From Eubacterium sp. AF22-8LB (lineage in GTDB: Bacteria > Bacillota_I > Bacilli_A > Erysipelotrichales > Erysipelotrichaceae): 64,000 nt of DNA. The stretch covers positions 24,234 to 88,233 of the forward strand of contig NZ_QRVI01000007.1 in NCBI RefSeq assembly GCF_003458715.1. The letters are read 5' to 3'. Positions 30,522 to 39,576 of this stretch are shown here, one piece after another; the first letter of the stretch is position 1, and the number at the start of each line of letters is the position of its first letter. The position numbers and the translations under genes are program-made. The notes under the pieces are model-generated. The model had not been told where the DNA came from and ran no database searches. It saw only the letters and a list, made by a program, of their open reading frames with translations.

Positions 30522-31886
30522 TTTAATTGAATTTTGATCTAACCACTTACCTCGAACCATACGAATAAAGAATATAATACCTCTAAATACCAGCTCGAAA
30601 GTCATTGTAACCCATACACCAATAACACCATATCGTTTTGTGAAGATGATAATTGGTAAAACACGCATACCCCACATACTTAATGCATTCAGAGCAAAAG
30701 GACGTTTACTATCTCCAGCCCCACGCAAAGCCCCCATAACTACAATACTAATCGCAAACAATGGTTCTGAAAAAGAAACAATTCTTAAACATTCACTAGC
30801 TCCACTAATGACTTCTTGACTGTTTGTAAGGGTAGAGGCTAAAAATGGCGCAAACGCAAACATAATAACACTCATAAATATGACAAGGACAAAAGATAAT
30901 AAAGTTGTTAAATACGCAAAACGTTTAGCCATATCCTTTCGATTTGCTCCTATACTTTGTCCAACCAATGTCGTAGCAGCACCACCAATACCGTAGGCCG
31001 GTAAATAACATAAGCCTTCAGCTGAAACAGCTACATAATTAATGGCCACACTAACAGCTCCCATACTTGAAACAACACCTGTCATAACAACTTGAGCTAA
31101 AGAAAGTGTGATTCTTTCCAATCCTGCTGGTATCGAAAGATTGACTACATTTTTTAATATATTTCTATCCAATTTCCAAGATTCATCACCCAAAAGACGC
31201 AAAGATTTTTCTTTTTTCACTACAATATACATTAAAATAAAACCTACAACCAATTGTGCCATTCCTGTTCCTAATGCAGCACCGGCAACACCTAAATTTA
31301 GTATATAAATAAAGAAATAGTTAAAAATAACATCAAATACACACATTGAAATATTCATAAGACTAGGAAGCACAGCATTTCCAGAACATCTAAGCATGCT
31401 TGAATGGAGCATTGCCATCATATTAAATGGAATAAAAGCCCCCACAATTGCCAAATATAAAGTAGCATCCCTGCATATTGATGGGTCTGCTCCTAATAAA
31501 GTAGGCAAATAAAAACTGGCCCCAACTACAATCAACGCCATAAACAAGCCAAAAAGAATATTAAAAATAATAGATTGGCAAACAACTTGTCTTGCCAGTT
31601 TATCTTTACCCGCACCTAAATATTGAGCAACCTGCACCGAAAAGCCTAAAACAGCAGCTGTACATATACCGCCAAACAACCATGTCGTACTGGCAACAAC
31701 TCCAATAGCTGCCGTAGCTTTATAACCAAGTGATCCAACCATTGCCGTATCAATATAGCTCATAGCCGTTCCAACTAATTGTTCTAATATTGCTGGTACC
31801 GATAAAAAAATGACAATTTTTAATTGATCTTTAAATTCTATTTTGTGATTTTCACGCATCTGCTGCGTTATTTCCAACATATTCAT
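30519..31886 (-). CDS. MATE-family efflux transporter
   Basis: 455 residues, about 12 helices. MatE repeats are visible: IVIFLSVPAILEQLVGTAMS, DTAMVGSLG, and in the second half SIPAGLERITLSLAQVVMTG. Na+/H+-coupled multidrug or metabolite export is expected of the family; the substrate is unknown. No ribosome binding site precedes the ATG. A consensus -10 box ends 6 nt before it, suggesting a leaderless mRNA. Confidence 0.92.
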   Translation of the reverse strand: MNMLEITQQMRENHKIEFKDQLKIVIFLSVPAILEQLVGTAMSYIDTAMVGSLGYKATAAIGVVASTTWLFGGICTAAVLGFSVQVAQYLGAGKDKLARQVVCQSIIFNILFGLFMALIVVGASFYLPTLLGADPSICRDATLYLAIVGAFIPFNMMAMLHSSMLRCSGNAVLPSLMNISMCVFDVIFNYFFIYILNLGVAGAALGTGMAQLVVGFILMYIVVKKEKSLRLLGDESWKLDRNILKNVVNLSIPAGLERITLSLAQVVMTGVVSSMGAVSVAINYVAVSAEGLCYLPAYGIGGAATTLVGQSIGANRKDMAKRFAYLTTLLSFVLVIFMSVIMFAFAPFLASTLTNSQEVISGASECLRIVSFSEPLFAISIVVMGALRGAGDSKRPFALNALSMWGMRVLPIIIFTKRYGVIGVWVTMTFELVFRGIIFFIRMVRGKWLDQNSIK

Positions 31887-31892
31887 AAAGAA

Positions 31893-31921
31893 ATTATACT
31901 AAGAAAAAAGATGTATGTCAC
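31893..31921 (-). promoter_or_regulatory. MATE promoter overlapping the murA terminator
   Basis: GTGACA (31916-31921), 17-nt spacer made of the terminator U-tract, TATAAT (31893-31898), then 6 nt to the ATG. The -35 box spans the loop and the last two bases of the murA terminator 3' arm. Confidence 0.62.
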
Positions 31922-31929
31922 CATACATC
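31901..31929 (-). terminator. Terminator of murA
   Basis: GATGTATG / CATACATC (8 bp, 4-nt loop) followed by TTTTTTCTT on the minus strand, directly after the murA stop. Confidence 0.85.
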
Positions 31930-33198
31930 TTAATCTTCCACATCTTCACGCCACATTTTGGCTCCTAAATGAGCTAACTTTCCATCTAAGTTATCATATC
32001 CACGATCAATGTGATAAATATCATGAATTTCTGTCACACCATCCGCCATTAAGGCCGCAATCACAAGTCCTGCGCCACAACGAAGATCTGTTGCCGTAAC
32101 CTTAGAACCATGTAACTTAGTTTTTCCATTAATAAAAGCGCTAGGCGTATGTACATCAATATCTGCACCCATTTTATTTAGTTCTGCACAATGCTTAAAT
32201 CGTTCCGTATAAATCGTTTCTGTGACTACTGACTGTCCTTCACATTGTGTTAATAAAACTGTAAATGGTTGTTGCACATCTGTCGCAAAGCCTGGATATG
32301 GCTTAGTCAAAATTTCTGTACGCTTTAATGGCTTATCTGTTTTAAACACATGAATAAAGTCAGAACCTACTTCCATATTGATTCCTACTTCTTGAAGCTT
32401 CATCACAATGGCTTCCAAGTGTTGAGGAATAATATTTTCAATACGCATATCATTTGCCATTGCAGCTGCCATAATCACATAAGTAGCTGCTTCAATTCGA
32501 TCCGGAATGATTTCATGAATACAACCTTTTAAATAATCAACACCATCAATTACTAACGTGCTTGTCCCCATACCATGAATTCTAGCCCCCATTTTATTTA
32601 ATAAAGTGGCAATATCAATGATTTCAGGTTCACGAGCTGCATTTTCAATAACAGTTCTTCCTTTTGCGTAAACAGCTGCCATCATAATATTAATAGTAGC
32701 CCCTACACTTGAGATATCCAAGAAAATATTAGTTCCTTTTAATTCTTTCGCATCTAATATATAACATCCATTTTCATATTGAATATTTGCACCCAATGCT
32801 TCAAAACCCTTTAAATGTAAATCAATAGGTCTAGGACCTAAGTAACATCCACCTGGCATTTTAATTTCTGCATGTCCAAATTTTCCAAGTAAAGCTCCCA
32901 TGAAATAATAGCTTGCTCTCAATTTAGAAACTGCTTTTGATACCATAGGAATATTTTCCATATGAGTAGGATCTATATATAATGTTTCTTCATCTCGTTT
33001 TTCAACATAAACACCAAGTTCATTCAATAAAACGATTAAAGACTGTACATCCGAAATATTAGGTACACCATAAATTGTTACAGGCTCATTTCCTAAAACG
33101 CATGCTGGAATTAAAGCCACAGTTGCATTCTTTGAACCACTAATACGAACTGTTCCATTTAAATGATGTCCACCTTCAATTTTAATGACTTTTTCCAT
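31930..33198 (-). CDS. murA: UDP-N-acetylglucosamine 1-carboxyvinyltransferase
   Basis: 422 residues. Transfers enolpyruvate from PEP to UDP-GlcNAc, the first committed step of peptidoglycan synthesis. The catalytic Cys118 is present in MPGGCYLGPRPID, so fosfomycin sensitivity at the target would be expected. Other hallmarks: GHHLNGTVRISGSKNA and PYPGFATDVQQPF. A TATAAT at 33232-33237 lies 34 nt upstream of the ATG, which is preceded by GGGGG. Confidence 0.96.
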   Translation of the reverse strand: MEKVIKIEGGHHLNGTVRISGSKNATVALIPACVLGNEPVTIYGVPNISDVQSLIVLLNELGVYVEKRDEETLYIDPTHMENIPMVSKAVSKLRASYYFMGALLGKFGHAEIKMPGGCYLGPRPIDLHLKGFEALGANIQYENGCYILDAKELKGTNIFLDISSVGATINIMMAAVYAKGRTVIENAAREPEIIDIATLLNKMGARIHGMGTSTLVIDGVDYLKGCIHEIIPDRIEAATYVIMAAAMANDMRIENIIPQHLEAIVMKLQEVGINMEVGSDFIHVFKTDKPLKRTEILTKPYPGFATDVQQPFTVLLTQCEGQSVVTETIYTERFKHCAELNKMGADIDVHTPSAFINGKTKLHGSKVTATDLRCGAGLVIAALMADGVTEIHDIYHIDRGYDNLDGKLAHLGAKMWREDVED

Positions 33199-33288
33199 TC
33201 ATTTTCCCCCATTTCAAGGTAATGCCTATCTATTATAGCCTATTCAATCCGGATAATCTAGAAAAATATTGTAAATTACAAATGCTAC

Positions 33289-35142
33289 CTATTTTAAATG
33301 TTGCTCCATCCAATTGGTAATTTCATTTAAACGACGTAAACGATGTTGAGGAAGGCCTGTACGTGATAAATCATGATTTTCACCATGGAACAAGCACATA
33401 CGTGCTTCAATATTCTGATCTAATAAAGCATTCAACATTTGTAGACCTTCACAAAGTGGACAACGATAGTCTTCATCTGAGTGAATAAATAAAGTTGGTG
33501 TTTTTACATTACGAGCATATTTTAATGGAGAATGCCACCATAATTTTTCTTGATTGTCATAATATGTAGCCGATTGTTGATCTTGTGCAAAGTATGGTCC
33601 AATATCACTTGTTTGAGAGAATGAAATCCAGTTGGCAATACTTCTCTGGCTTGCAGCACACGCAAAACGATTTGTATGACCAATAATCCAGTTTGTCATA
33701 AATCCACCATAGCTACCACCAGTAACGCCGACTTTACTAGCATCAATTTGTGGATATGTTTCTAATACTTTATCTGTGAACTGCATCAATTCATCATAAT
33801 CAATCGTTCCATATTTTCCACGAATATCCATAAATTCGTTTCCACGTCCATCAGAACCATGAATATTACAGAAGAAGACAAAATATCCTTTACTAGCCCA
33901 TACTTGCATTTCATGGTAGAACACCTTGCCATATACAGTTTTAGGTCCTCCATGAATATCTAAGATAGCTGGATATTTTTTAGTTTCATCATAATCCTTT
34001 GGCAATAATACCCATCCTGTTAAATCTTCACCAAAATTCACTTCCACAGGATCTGCTACATATGTATCTTCCATTTTATTAAAATCAGATAATTGAATAG
34101 CTTTTCCATCAACCACCTTATATAGTTGTTGAAGACTAGCAACATGAGCTCCAATAAAATACAATGTGTCATCTTCAAATGCGAAAGCTTGAATTGTACC
34201 TGGCCATTCAAATACCAAGTCAATCTTTCCATTTTCTAATTTATATAGGTTGTTGTGATCATAAATTGTAGAAACAAAATACAAAGCATCTTTATTTACT
34301 AAAATCGCATTACCTGCAACCAAAGCACAATCTGTACCTACACTGTTTCCAACACATTCTTGCCAATCCGCAATCAAATTAAAGTCTTGATCAAAGAATT
34401 TTGGATTCTCATTTAAGCCATATTTTTCATGTGTACTTGCGACAAGAACCATTTTACCATTCACAAAATCAAAGTTTTGAATACTTCTTTCCTTAGCATC
34501 CACAACAGTACTTACTGCACCATCATATTTATAAACATCTTCATATAAAGCTTGTTTTCTTGTCCAATTTTGACCTGTATAATACAAAGCACCATCATGA
34601 ATCTTAGCATTCGATACATCAAATGTACCTTCTGTAACACAAACAAGTTCTTTCGTATCTAAATTATATGTATATAAATGACTACGATGTTTATTTGTGA
34701 TTCCCTGACCATTCATATAGAAAGGAATTTCATCAAATACTTCATAATCACTTTCTTCTTCAACTAACTTTTCCTTAGTTAACAATACAAGTGTCTTCTC
34801 ATTTAAATAGCCCAATACATTCATTCCTGGTTTATCAAAACGAGCAATTTCTTTAGCCTCTCCACCATTAAGTGATAAACGATATAGAGAAGTGGATTTT
34901 TCAATATTTTTACGATTTCCACAGAATAGAATCGAATTCTCATTTTCAATATAAAAACTTCCTTCTTTTCCAAAAGAAGTTAAATCATATACTTTATCAT
35001 CCTTTACACACTTTAAAGTATATTCATAAGCATTGTCTTTTTCGGCTGCTACTCCATCAACAAAGACTTTTACGCCATCCTTCACTTTTAAATTTCCATA
35101 AAAGTGATAAGACAATAAATCATTAATTTCAACAGACTTCAT
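33289..35142 (-). CDS. S9-family serine peptidase (acylaminoacyl/prolyl oligopeptidase type)
   Basis: 617 residues. An N-terminal beta-propeller-like half (~1-360) precedes an alpha/beta hydrolase half. The catalytic Ser lies in GGSYGGFMTNW (~478), Asp in HSDEDYRCPLCEG, and His in GENHDLSRTG. No signal peptide, so it is cytoplasmic and probably trims short peptides. Strong ribosome binding site GGAGGGG. Monocistronic between fba and murA. Confidence 0.93.
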   Translation of the reverse strand: MKSVEINDLLSYHFYGNLKVKDGVKVFVDGVAAEKDNAYEYTLKCVKDDKVYDLTSFGKEGSFYIENENSILFCGNRKNIEKSTSLYRLSLNGGEAKEIARFDKPGMNVLGYLNEKTLVLLTKEKLVEEESDYEVFDEIPFYMNGQGITNKHRSHLYTYNLDTKELVCVTEGTFDVSNAKIHDGALYYTGQNWTRKQALYEDVYKYDGAVSTVVDAKERSIQNFDFVNGKMVLVASTHEKYGLNENPKFFDQDFNLIADWQECVGNSVGTDCALVAGNAILVNKDALYFVSTIYDHNNLYKLENGKIDLVFEWPGTIQAFAFEDDTLYFIGAHVASLQQLYKVVDGKAIQLSDFNKMEDTYVADPVEVNFGEDLTGWVLLPKDYDETKKYPAILDIHGGPKTVYGKVFYHEMQVWASKGYFVFFCNIHGSDGRGNEFMDIRGKYGTIDYDELMQFTDKVLETYPQIDASKVGVTGGSYGGFMTNWIIGHTNRFACAASQRSIANWISFSQTSDIGPYFAQDQQSATYYDNQEKLWWHSPLKYARNVKTPTLFIHSDEDYRCPLCEGLQMLNALLDQNIEARMCLFHGENHDLSRTGLPQHRLRRLNEITNWMEQHLK

Positions 35143-35155
35143 GTTTTCCCCTCCA

Positions 35156-35161
35156 ATTATA
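35156..35161 (-). promoter_or_regulatory. -10 box of the S9 peptidase gene, abutting the fba terminator
   Basis: TATAAT starts right after the U-tract of the fba terminator (TTTTTG then TATAAT) and is followed by the ribosome binding site GGAGGGG. No clear -35 box is visible; it would fall within the hairpin. Confidence 0.45.
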
Positions 35162-35188
35162 CAAAAAGCAGGCTTAAAAGCCTGCTTT
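35162..35188 (-). terminator. Terminator of fba
   Basis: AAAGCAGGC / GCCTGCTTT (9 bp, 6-nt loop) followed by TTG on the minus strand, 16 nt after the fba stop. The 3' arm itself supplies most of the U-run. Confidence 0.8.
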
Positions 35189-35203
35189 ATTTAAAAACTT
35201 TAA

Positions 35204-36073
35204 TTATTCAGCTTTTCCAGCAGAACCAAAGAAGTTTTCCATCATTTCTTTACATAATGCAGTGATTGCATCAGCACCTGGTTTTAATAATTTACGTGGA
35301 TCATATCCTTTTCCTTCTTGGTCTTTTCCAGCTTCGATGTATTTACGAGTTGCTTCAGCAAATACTAATTGGCATTCAGTATTAACGTTAACTTTAGAAA
35401 CACCTAATGTGATAGCTTTTTGAACTTGTTCACGAGGGATTCCTGAACCACCGTGTAATACTAATGGTTTACCATTTGTAACATTTTGGATTTCTTCTAA
35501 ACGATCAAAGTTCAATCCAGCCCAGTTTGCAGGATATTTACCGTGGATATTTCCGATACCAGCTGCTAAGAAGTCTACGCCTAATTCAGCGATAGTTTTA
35601 CATTCTTTAGGGTCAGCTAATTCACCAGCAGATATGACACCATCTTCTTCTCCACCGATTCCACCAACTTCACATTCAATTGATAATCCTTTTGAGTGTG
35701 CTAAGGCGATCATTTCTTTTGATTTTTCTAAGTTTTCTTCGAATGCATAGTGAGAACCATCGAACATTACAGAAGTGAACCCTGCTTCGATAGCAGCTTT
35801 AGCTCCTTCATATGAACCGTGGTCCAAGTGTAAAGCTACAGGAACTGTAATTCCCATTGCATCGTGGATTTCTTTTACCATAGCAGCAACTGTTTTGAAA
35901 CCACACATATATTTAGCAGCACCTTCAGATACTCCTAACATAACTGGTGATTTTGCTTCTTCAGCAGCAGCTAAGATAGCTTTTGTCCATTCTAAGTTAT
36001 TGATGTTGAAAGCACCAATTGCATAGTGACCTTCGTGAGCTTTGTTGATCATTTCAGTAGCAGATACTAACAT
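35204..36073 (-). CDS. fba: Fructose-bisphosphate aldolase, class II
   Basis: 289 residues. Zinc-dependent aldolase cleaving fructose 1,6-bisphosphate in glycolysis. Metal and substrate motifs are HLDHGSYEGAKAAIEAGF, IGNIHGKYP and LVLHGGSGIP. Begins MLVSATEMINKAHEGHYAIG. Ribosome binding site GGAGGAATAG. High expression is suggested by uniform codon choice. It sits alone between dnaI and the S9 peptidase gene. Confidence 0.97.
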   Translation of the reverse strand: MLVSATEMINKAHEGHYAIGAFNINNLEWTKAILAAAEEAKSPVMLGVSEGAAKYMCGFKTVAAMVKEIHDAMGITVPVALHLDHGSYEGAKAAIEAGFTSVMFDGSHYAFEENLEKSKEMIALAHSKGLSIECEVGGIGGEEDGVISAGELADPKECKTIAELGVDFLAAGIGNIHGKYPANWAGLNFDRLEEIQNVTNGKPLVLHGGSGIPREQVQKAITLGVSKVNVNTECQLVFAEATRKYIEAGKDQEGKGYDPRKLLKPGADAITALCKEMMENFFGSAGKAE

Positions 36074-36151
36074 TACTCTATTCCTCCTTTAAACATTTCT
36101 GTCATAACTATTCTACTCCATTACGTCTAATTTGAAAAGTGAAATTATTAA

Positions 36152-37054
36152 CTAACGGCGTGATTTTCCAGATAATTGCACTGGTTTAGACAATGTCCGA
36201 ATTCTTTCTAAAATTCTCAGACTCGCAATTGTATTATTTGGCTTATTCACAAGACGATACTGCTGCTCTAATTCTTCCATAGAATAATTTGATGTAAAAT
36301 ATGTTTTCATTTGTTTATTCATACGCTCATCCAAGACTGGAAGTAAAATTTCATCACGTGTCCACTGTGTAATGCTCTCAGCTCCAATATCATCTAAAAC
36401 AAGCACATCACTATAACGCAAATGATTCATCACTCTTTGACGATATTCATTATCTGTCATAAATTGCTTTAATTCCTGAATCAATAAAGGAACTTGAACA
36501 AATGATACAGTCTTATTTGTCTTAGCATAGTAATTACAGATACCCTTCATCAAATAAGATTTACCTGTTCCTGGATTTCCATACAGATATACACCTTGAT
36601 TTAGTGGAATACTACTCACACTTTGATTGTATGCAAGTCCATACTCCTTTTCTTTTGCAGCACTCATAAAGGAATCGTCATTTAAATCAATCAAATAATC
36701 GTTTAAAGACATATGCGAAAAGCGAAATTTACTTTGATGAGCCAGCTGCTGATCTCTTTTTTGTTCATACTGACAAGAAGCGTAGTATTCATTTAAAAAG
36801 CCTGAATCATCTATTTTTAATTTTGTTGCCTTTCCACGAATCTTCTGCGCGCAATAATCCAGTCCCTTACAGTTTCTGCAGGTATTAATACTTCTTAGCC
36901 ACTGCAATAAAACTCCACTGTTTTCGTCCACAAAAGATGCATCTAAGTGATTTTGTTTTAAAAATATTTGAATCAATTCATTTTCTTTTAAACGAGCAAT
37001 ATTTTGTTGTCTTTCCAACACTTGTTCCTCTGATAGCTTAATATTAAAATTCAC
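36152..37054 (-). CDS. dnaI: Helicase loader DnaI
   Basis: 300-residue AAA+ protein that loads the replicative helicase at oriC and restarts. The N-terminal helicase-binding part carries a zinc-binding Cys cluster (CRNCKGLDYC, with a further Cys in ASCQYE). The ATPase has Walker A YGNPGTGKSYL and Walker B VLVLDDIGAES. It overlaps the preceding dnaB-like gene by 1 nt, matching the conserved dnaB-dnaI pair of Firmicutes. Confidence 0.95.
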   Translation of the reverse strand: MNFNIKLSEEQVLERQQNIARLKENELIQIFLKQNHLDASFVDENSGVLLQWLRSINTCRNCKGLDYCAQKIRGKATKLKIDDSGFLNEYYASCQYEQKRDQQLAHQSKFRFSHMSLNDYLIDLNDDSFMSAAKEKEYGLAYNQSVSSIPLNQGVYLYGNPGTGKSYLMKGICNYYAKTNKTVSFVQVPLLIQELKQFMTDNEYRQRVMNHLRYSDVLVLDDIGAESITQWTRDEILLPVLDERMNKQMKTYFTSNYSMEELEQQYRLVNKPNNTIASLRILERIRTLSKPVQLSGKSRR

Positions 37055-38187
37055 TACAATTTACCTTCTTTCAACATCTTTTGCAGCTCAAGCATCTCCT
37101 GCTGAATTTGACTGTCAGACTTATCCTCTTTTTGCGTATAAAATTTGTCATCTAATACAACATTTTCAATCTTTTTCTCTTTTCGATTCTCAACCGAACC
37201 TTGATTGATAATTTCAAGAGCTCTCTTTCTAGAATCAACATGAAGTCGTACCCAGCTTGCCGCCACCTTTTCCACATAGTTTCTAGAGAACTGCTGATGT
37301 GTTTGCTGCAAAGTATACTCAATTAGTGTATTTACAACTTCTACAGGAAATTGGAATTCTGTACACAATCGCTCAATCAATGCTTGATCCGACTTCACTA
37401 CTGGAATTCCATTTTGTTTATTCTGTAAAAATTTCACCGGTGACATTTGATATGGATCCTTGTTTATTTTTACAACTTTTCGATTGCCCATAACCATATT
37501 CTTTAATTTTTCTAAATCAAATACATGCGTTGAAGGATTGATACTTCTTTGCACATATTTACGCATATCCTTTGCATCAATACCATATATTTTTGCCATT
37601 TCAGCAATGCGATCCAAGTTTTCCTTTGTACGATAGCGAACCGGAATCACTCGATCCATCCCCTTAAAAAGAGTCGCAAAGTCAAAATCATATTTTTGTT
37701 TCATTGATGGCTTTACTTTCTCATAAGCAATTTCCTTCGATTCATTCCAAGCATCTAGTCTAGATACATCCAAAGGACTCTCCACCTTTGTATAGTCTGA
37801 AGGAACGGATACATCTTTTTGTAGCATCATTTTGACTTTGTCGAAGCAATTTACACCAACGCTTGCTAAATACAATCTTGAGTATGCGTCATGACACAAA
37901 AATTTATTTGGCATCAATGGGGCATATAAGAAAATCAACATTTCTTCTTCATGAATATAGGTTTCAATCAAATGATACTGCTCTAAATGATTTCGAGCTC
38001 TGTCCAACTGTGCTTCATTCATACTGAGCATAAGGTATAAATCTTCAAGCTCAATTTTATTTTGTATGGCACTCAAAAATTCATATAAACAAACCGAGCT
38101 TTTCCCTATTAAAGGACCATATAATAAGCTTAAAGATTGTCTTTGTTCACTCGATAAATGTTCTATGCAACGCACTTCAATTCTCAT
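37054..38187 (-). CDS. dnaB: Replication initiation and membrane attachment protein DnaB (DnaD family)
   Basis: 377 residues. Begins MRIEVRCIEHLSSEQRQSLS (winged-helix N-terminal domain) and has a C-terminal DDBH2-like region (FQFPVEVVNTLIEYTL ... VEKVAASWVRL). It corresponds to B. subtilis DnaB, which acts with DnaD and DnaI to load the helicase, and is distinct from the helicase at 12.9 kb. It lies between coaE and dnaI with overlaps on both sides. Confidence 0.9.
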   Translation of the reverse strand: MRIEVRCIEHLSSEQRQSLSLLYGPLIGKSSVCLYEFLSAIQNKIELEDLYLMLSMNEAQLDRARNHLEQYHLIETYIHEEEMLIFLYAPLMPNKFLCHDAYSRLYLASVGVNCFDKVKMMLQKDVSVPSDYTKVESPLDVSRLDAWNESKEIAYEKVKPSMKQKYDFDFATLFKGMDRVIPVRYRTKENLDRIAEMAKIYGIDAKDMRKYVQRSINPSTHVFDLEKLKNMVMGNRKVVKINKDPYQMSPVKFLQNKQNGIPVVKSDQALIERLCTEFQFPVEVVNTLIEYTLQQTHQQFSRNYVEKVAASWVRLHVDSRKRALEIINQGSVENRKEKKIENVVLDDKFYTQKEDKSDSQIQQEMLELQKMLKEGKL

Positions 38188-38782
38188 GCGAATTCTCCTC
38201 TTTCAATGCATCTTCAATCTGCATATGTAATTGCTCTACCGTAGAATTGTTACGTAAAATGATATTACTCTGAGCCATTTTCTTTTCTGGATTCATTTGT
38301 GACGTAAGTCTTGCCAAAGCCTGCTCTCGCGTAAAATTGCGATATGTACATAAGCGTGATAGTGCCACATCCAAATCTGCAACAACACACCAAATTGAAT
38401 CAAAATGTTTTTGTGCAGATATTTCAAACAACAAGGGCATTTCCACAAAAACAATCGATTTATCTTGATTTTGAATCCATTCATGCATTTTTTCAAATAT
38501 TAACGGGTGAAGAATGGCTTCCACACGTTTGCGATTCTGCTCACTAGAAAACATATACGAAGCTAAGCTTTCCTTAATAATCTGTCCCTGTGAATCCAAT
38601 TCGACAATATTCATTTCTTTTAGTTTCTGATAACCTAAATTTCCTTTTTTTAATAAATCTGCATTCACTTGATCACAATCTAGAACCGGATACTTATTCC
38701 TTAAATATCTGGCAATCTCACTTTTTCCCGATCCCATTGATCCCGTAATTCCAATTACTTTCTTTTCTGACAATTTGGACAT
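38177..38782 (-). CDS. coaE: Dephospho-CoA kinase
   Basis: 201 residues. Phosphorylates dephospho-CoA, the last step of CoA synthesis. P-loop GSMGSGKS near the N-terminus; further motifs YPVLDCDQV, HPLIFEKM and VEMPLLFE. The ATG at 38782 follows GGGGGA by about 8 nt and lies inside the end of mutM (28-nt overlap). Confidence 0.95.
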   Translation of the reverse strand: MSKLSEKKVIGITGSMGSGKSEIARYLRNKYPVLDCDQVNADLLKKGNLGYQKLKEMNIVELDSQGQIIKESLASYMFSSEQNRKRVEAILHPLIFEKMHEWIQNQDKSIVFVEMPLLFEISAQKHFDSIWCVVADLDVALSRLCTYRNFTREQALARLTSQMNPEKKMAQSNIILRNNSTVEQLHMQIEDALKEENSHEN

Positions 38783-39576
38783 AAATAAGTCCCCCTTTGT
38801 GATACAGTTATTTTCTTTATATTTTGATGACACACTTTACATTGTATTTGATTATGCACCTTTAAATGCAACTGAAAACGCCCTGTCACACCTAAGCTTG
38901 AAGTATAAGAACGAATTGTAGTTCCTCCAAAACGTGTTGCTCCTTGTAAGATTCGTTTTGTTGCGAATACAATTCTTTCACAATCCTTCTTTGATAACTT
39001 TGATGCACGACTCCTTGGATCTAAGCCTACTTCAAAGCATATTTCATCTGCATAAATATTTCCAATGCTCGCCATAATCGACTGATCCAACAAACATGAC
39101 TTTAGATTTCGTTTTAATGAATGAACACAATTATAGAAATACATTCCATTTACTCTTTCATCCATATAGTCATAGCCAACATTTTTGAAACAATCATAAG
39201 AATGAATATCTTCCTTCTTGGGATATAAATACATTCTTCCAAACTTTCTTGTATCATGATAAGACATATATTTTTCATTACTTAACTGAAATACTAGATG
39301 AATATGTTTATCTTTGCAAAGCTTATCATAAAGATAAAACTTACCTTCCATACGTAAATGAACGATTAAATCATAATCATCTAATCCAAAAATCAAGTAT
39401 TTTCCAAGACGTGAAAATGTATGAAAGGCTTGTCCTTTCAATTGCTTCTTAAAAGCCTCAACTTCAACATTATCAATTATTTTCGGATAATATACAAATA
39501 TGTCATTGATAACAACATCCTTAATTTGTGTTTCTAACGTACTTAAAACCGTTTGGACTTCTGGTGCTTCTGGCAT
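38755..39576 (-). CDS. mutM: Formamidopyrimidine-DNA glycosylase
   Basis: 273 residues. Excises 8-oxoguanine and FaPy from DNA. After Met removal the catalytic Pro and Glu are in place (MPEAPEVQTVL). The helix-two-turn-helix (SIMASIGNIYADEICF) and C-terminal zinc finger (CKVCHQNIKKITVSQRGT, then CPNC) are intact. It overlaps polA by 1 nt, forming polA-mutM-coaE. Confidence 0.96.
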   Translation of the reverse strand: MPEAPEVQTVLSTLETQIKDVVINDIFVYYPKIIDNVEVEAFKKQLKGQAFHTFSRLGKYLIFGLDDYDLIVHLRMEGKFYLYDKLCKDKHIHLVFQLSNEKYMSYHDTRKFGRMYLYPKKEDIHSYDCFKNVGYDYMDERVNGMYFYNCVHSLKRNLKSCLLDQSIMASIGNIYADEICFEVGLDPRSRASKLSKKDCERIVFATKRILQGATRFGGTTIRSYTSSLGVTGRFQLHLKVHNQIQCKVCHQNIKKITVSQRGTYLCPNCQKRK

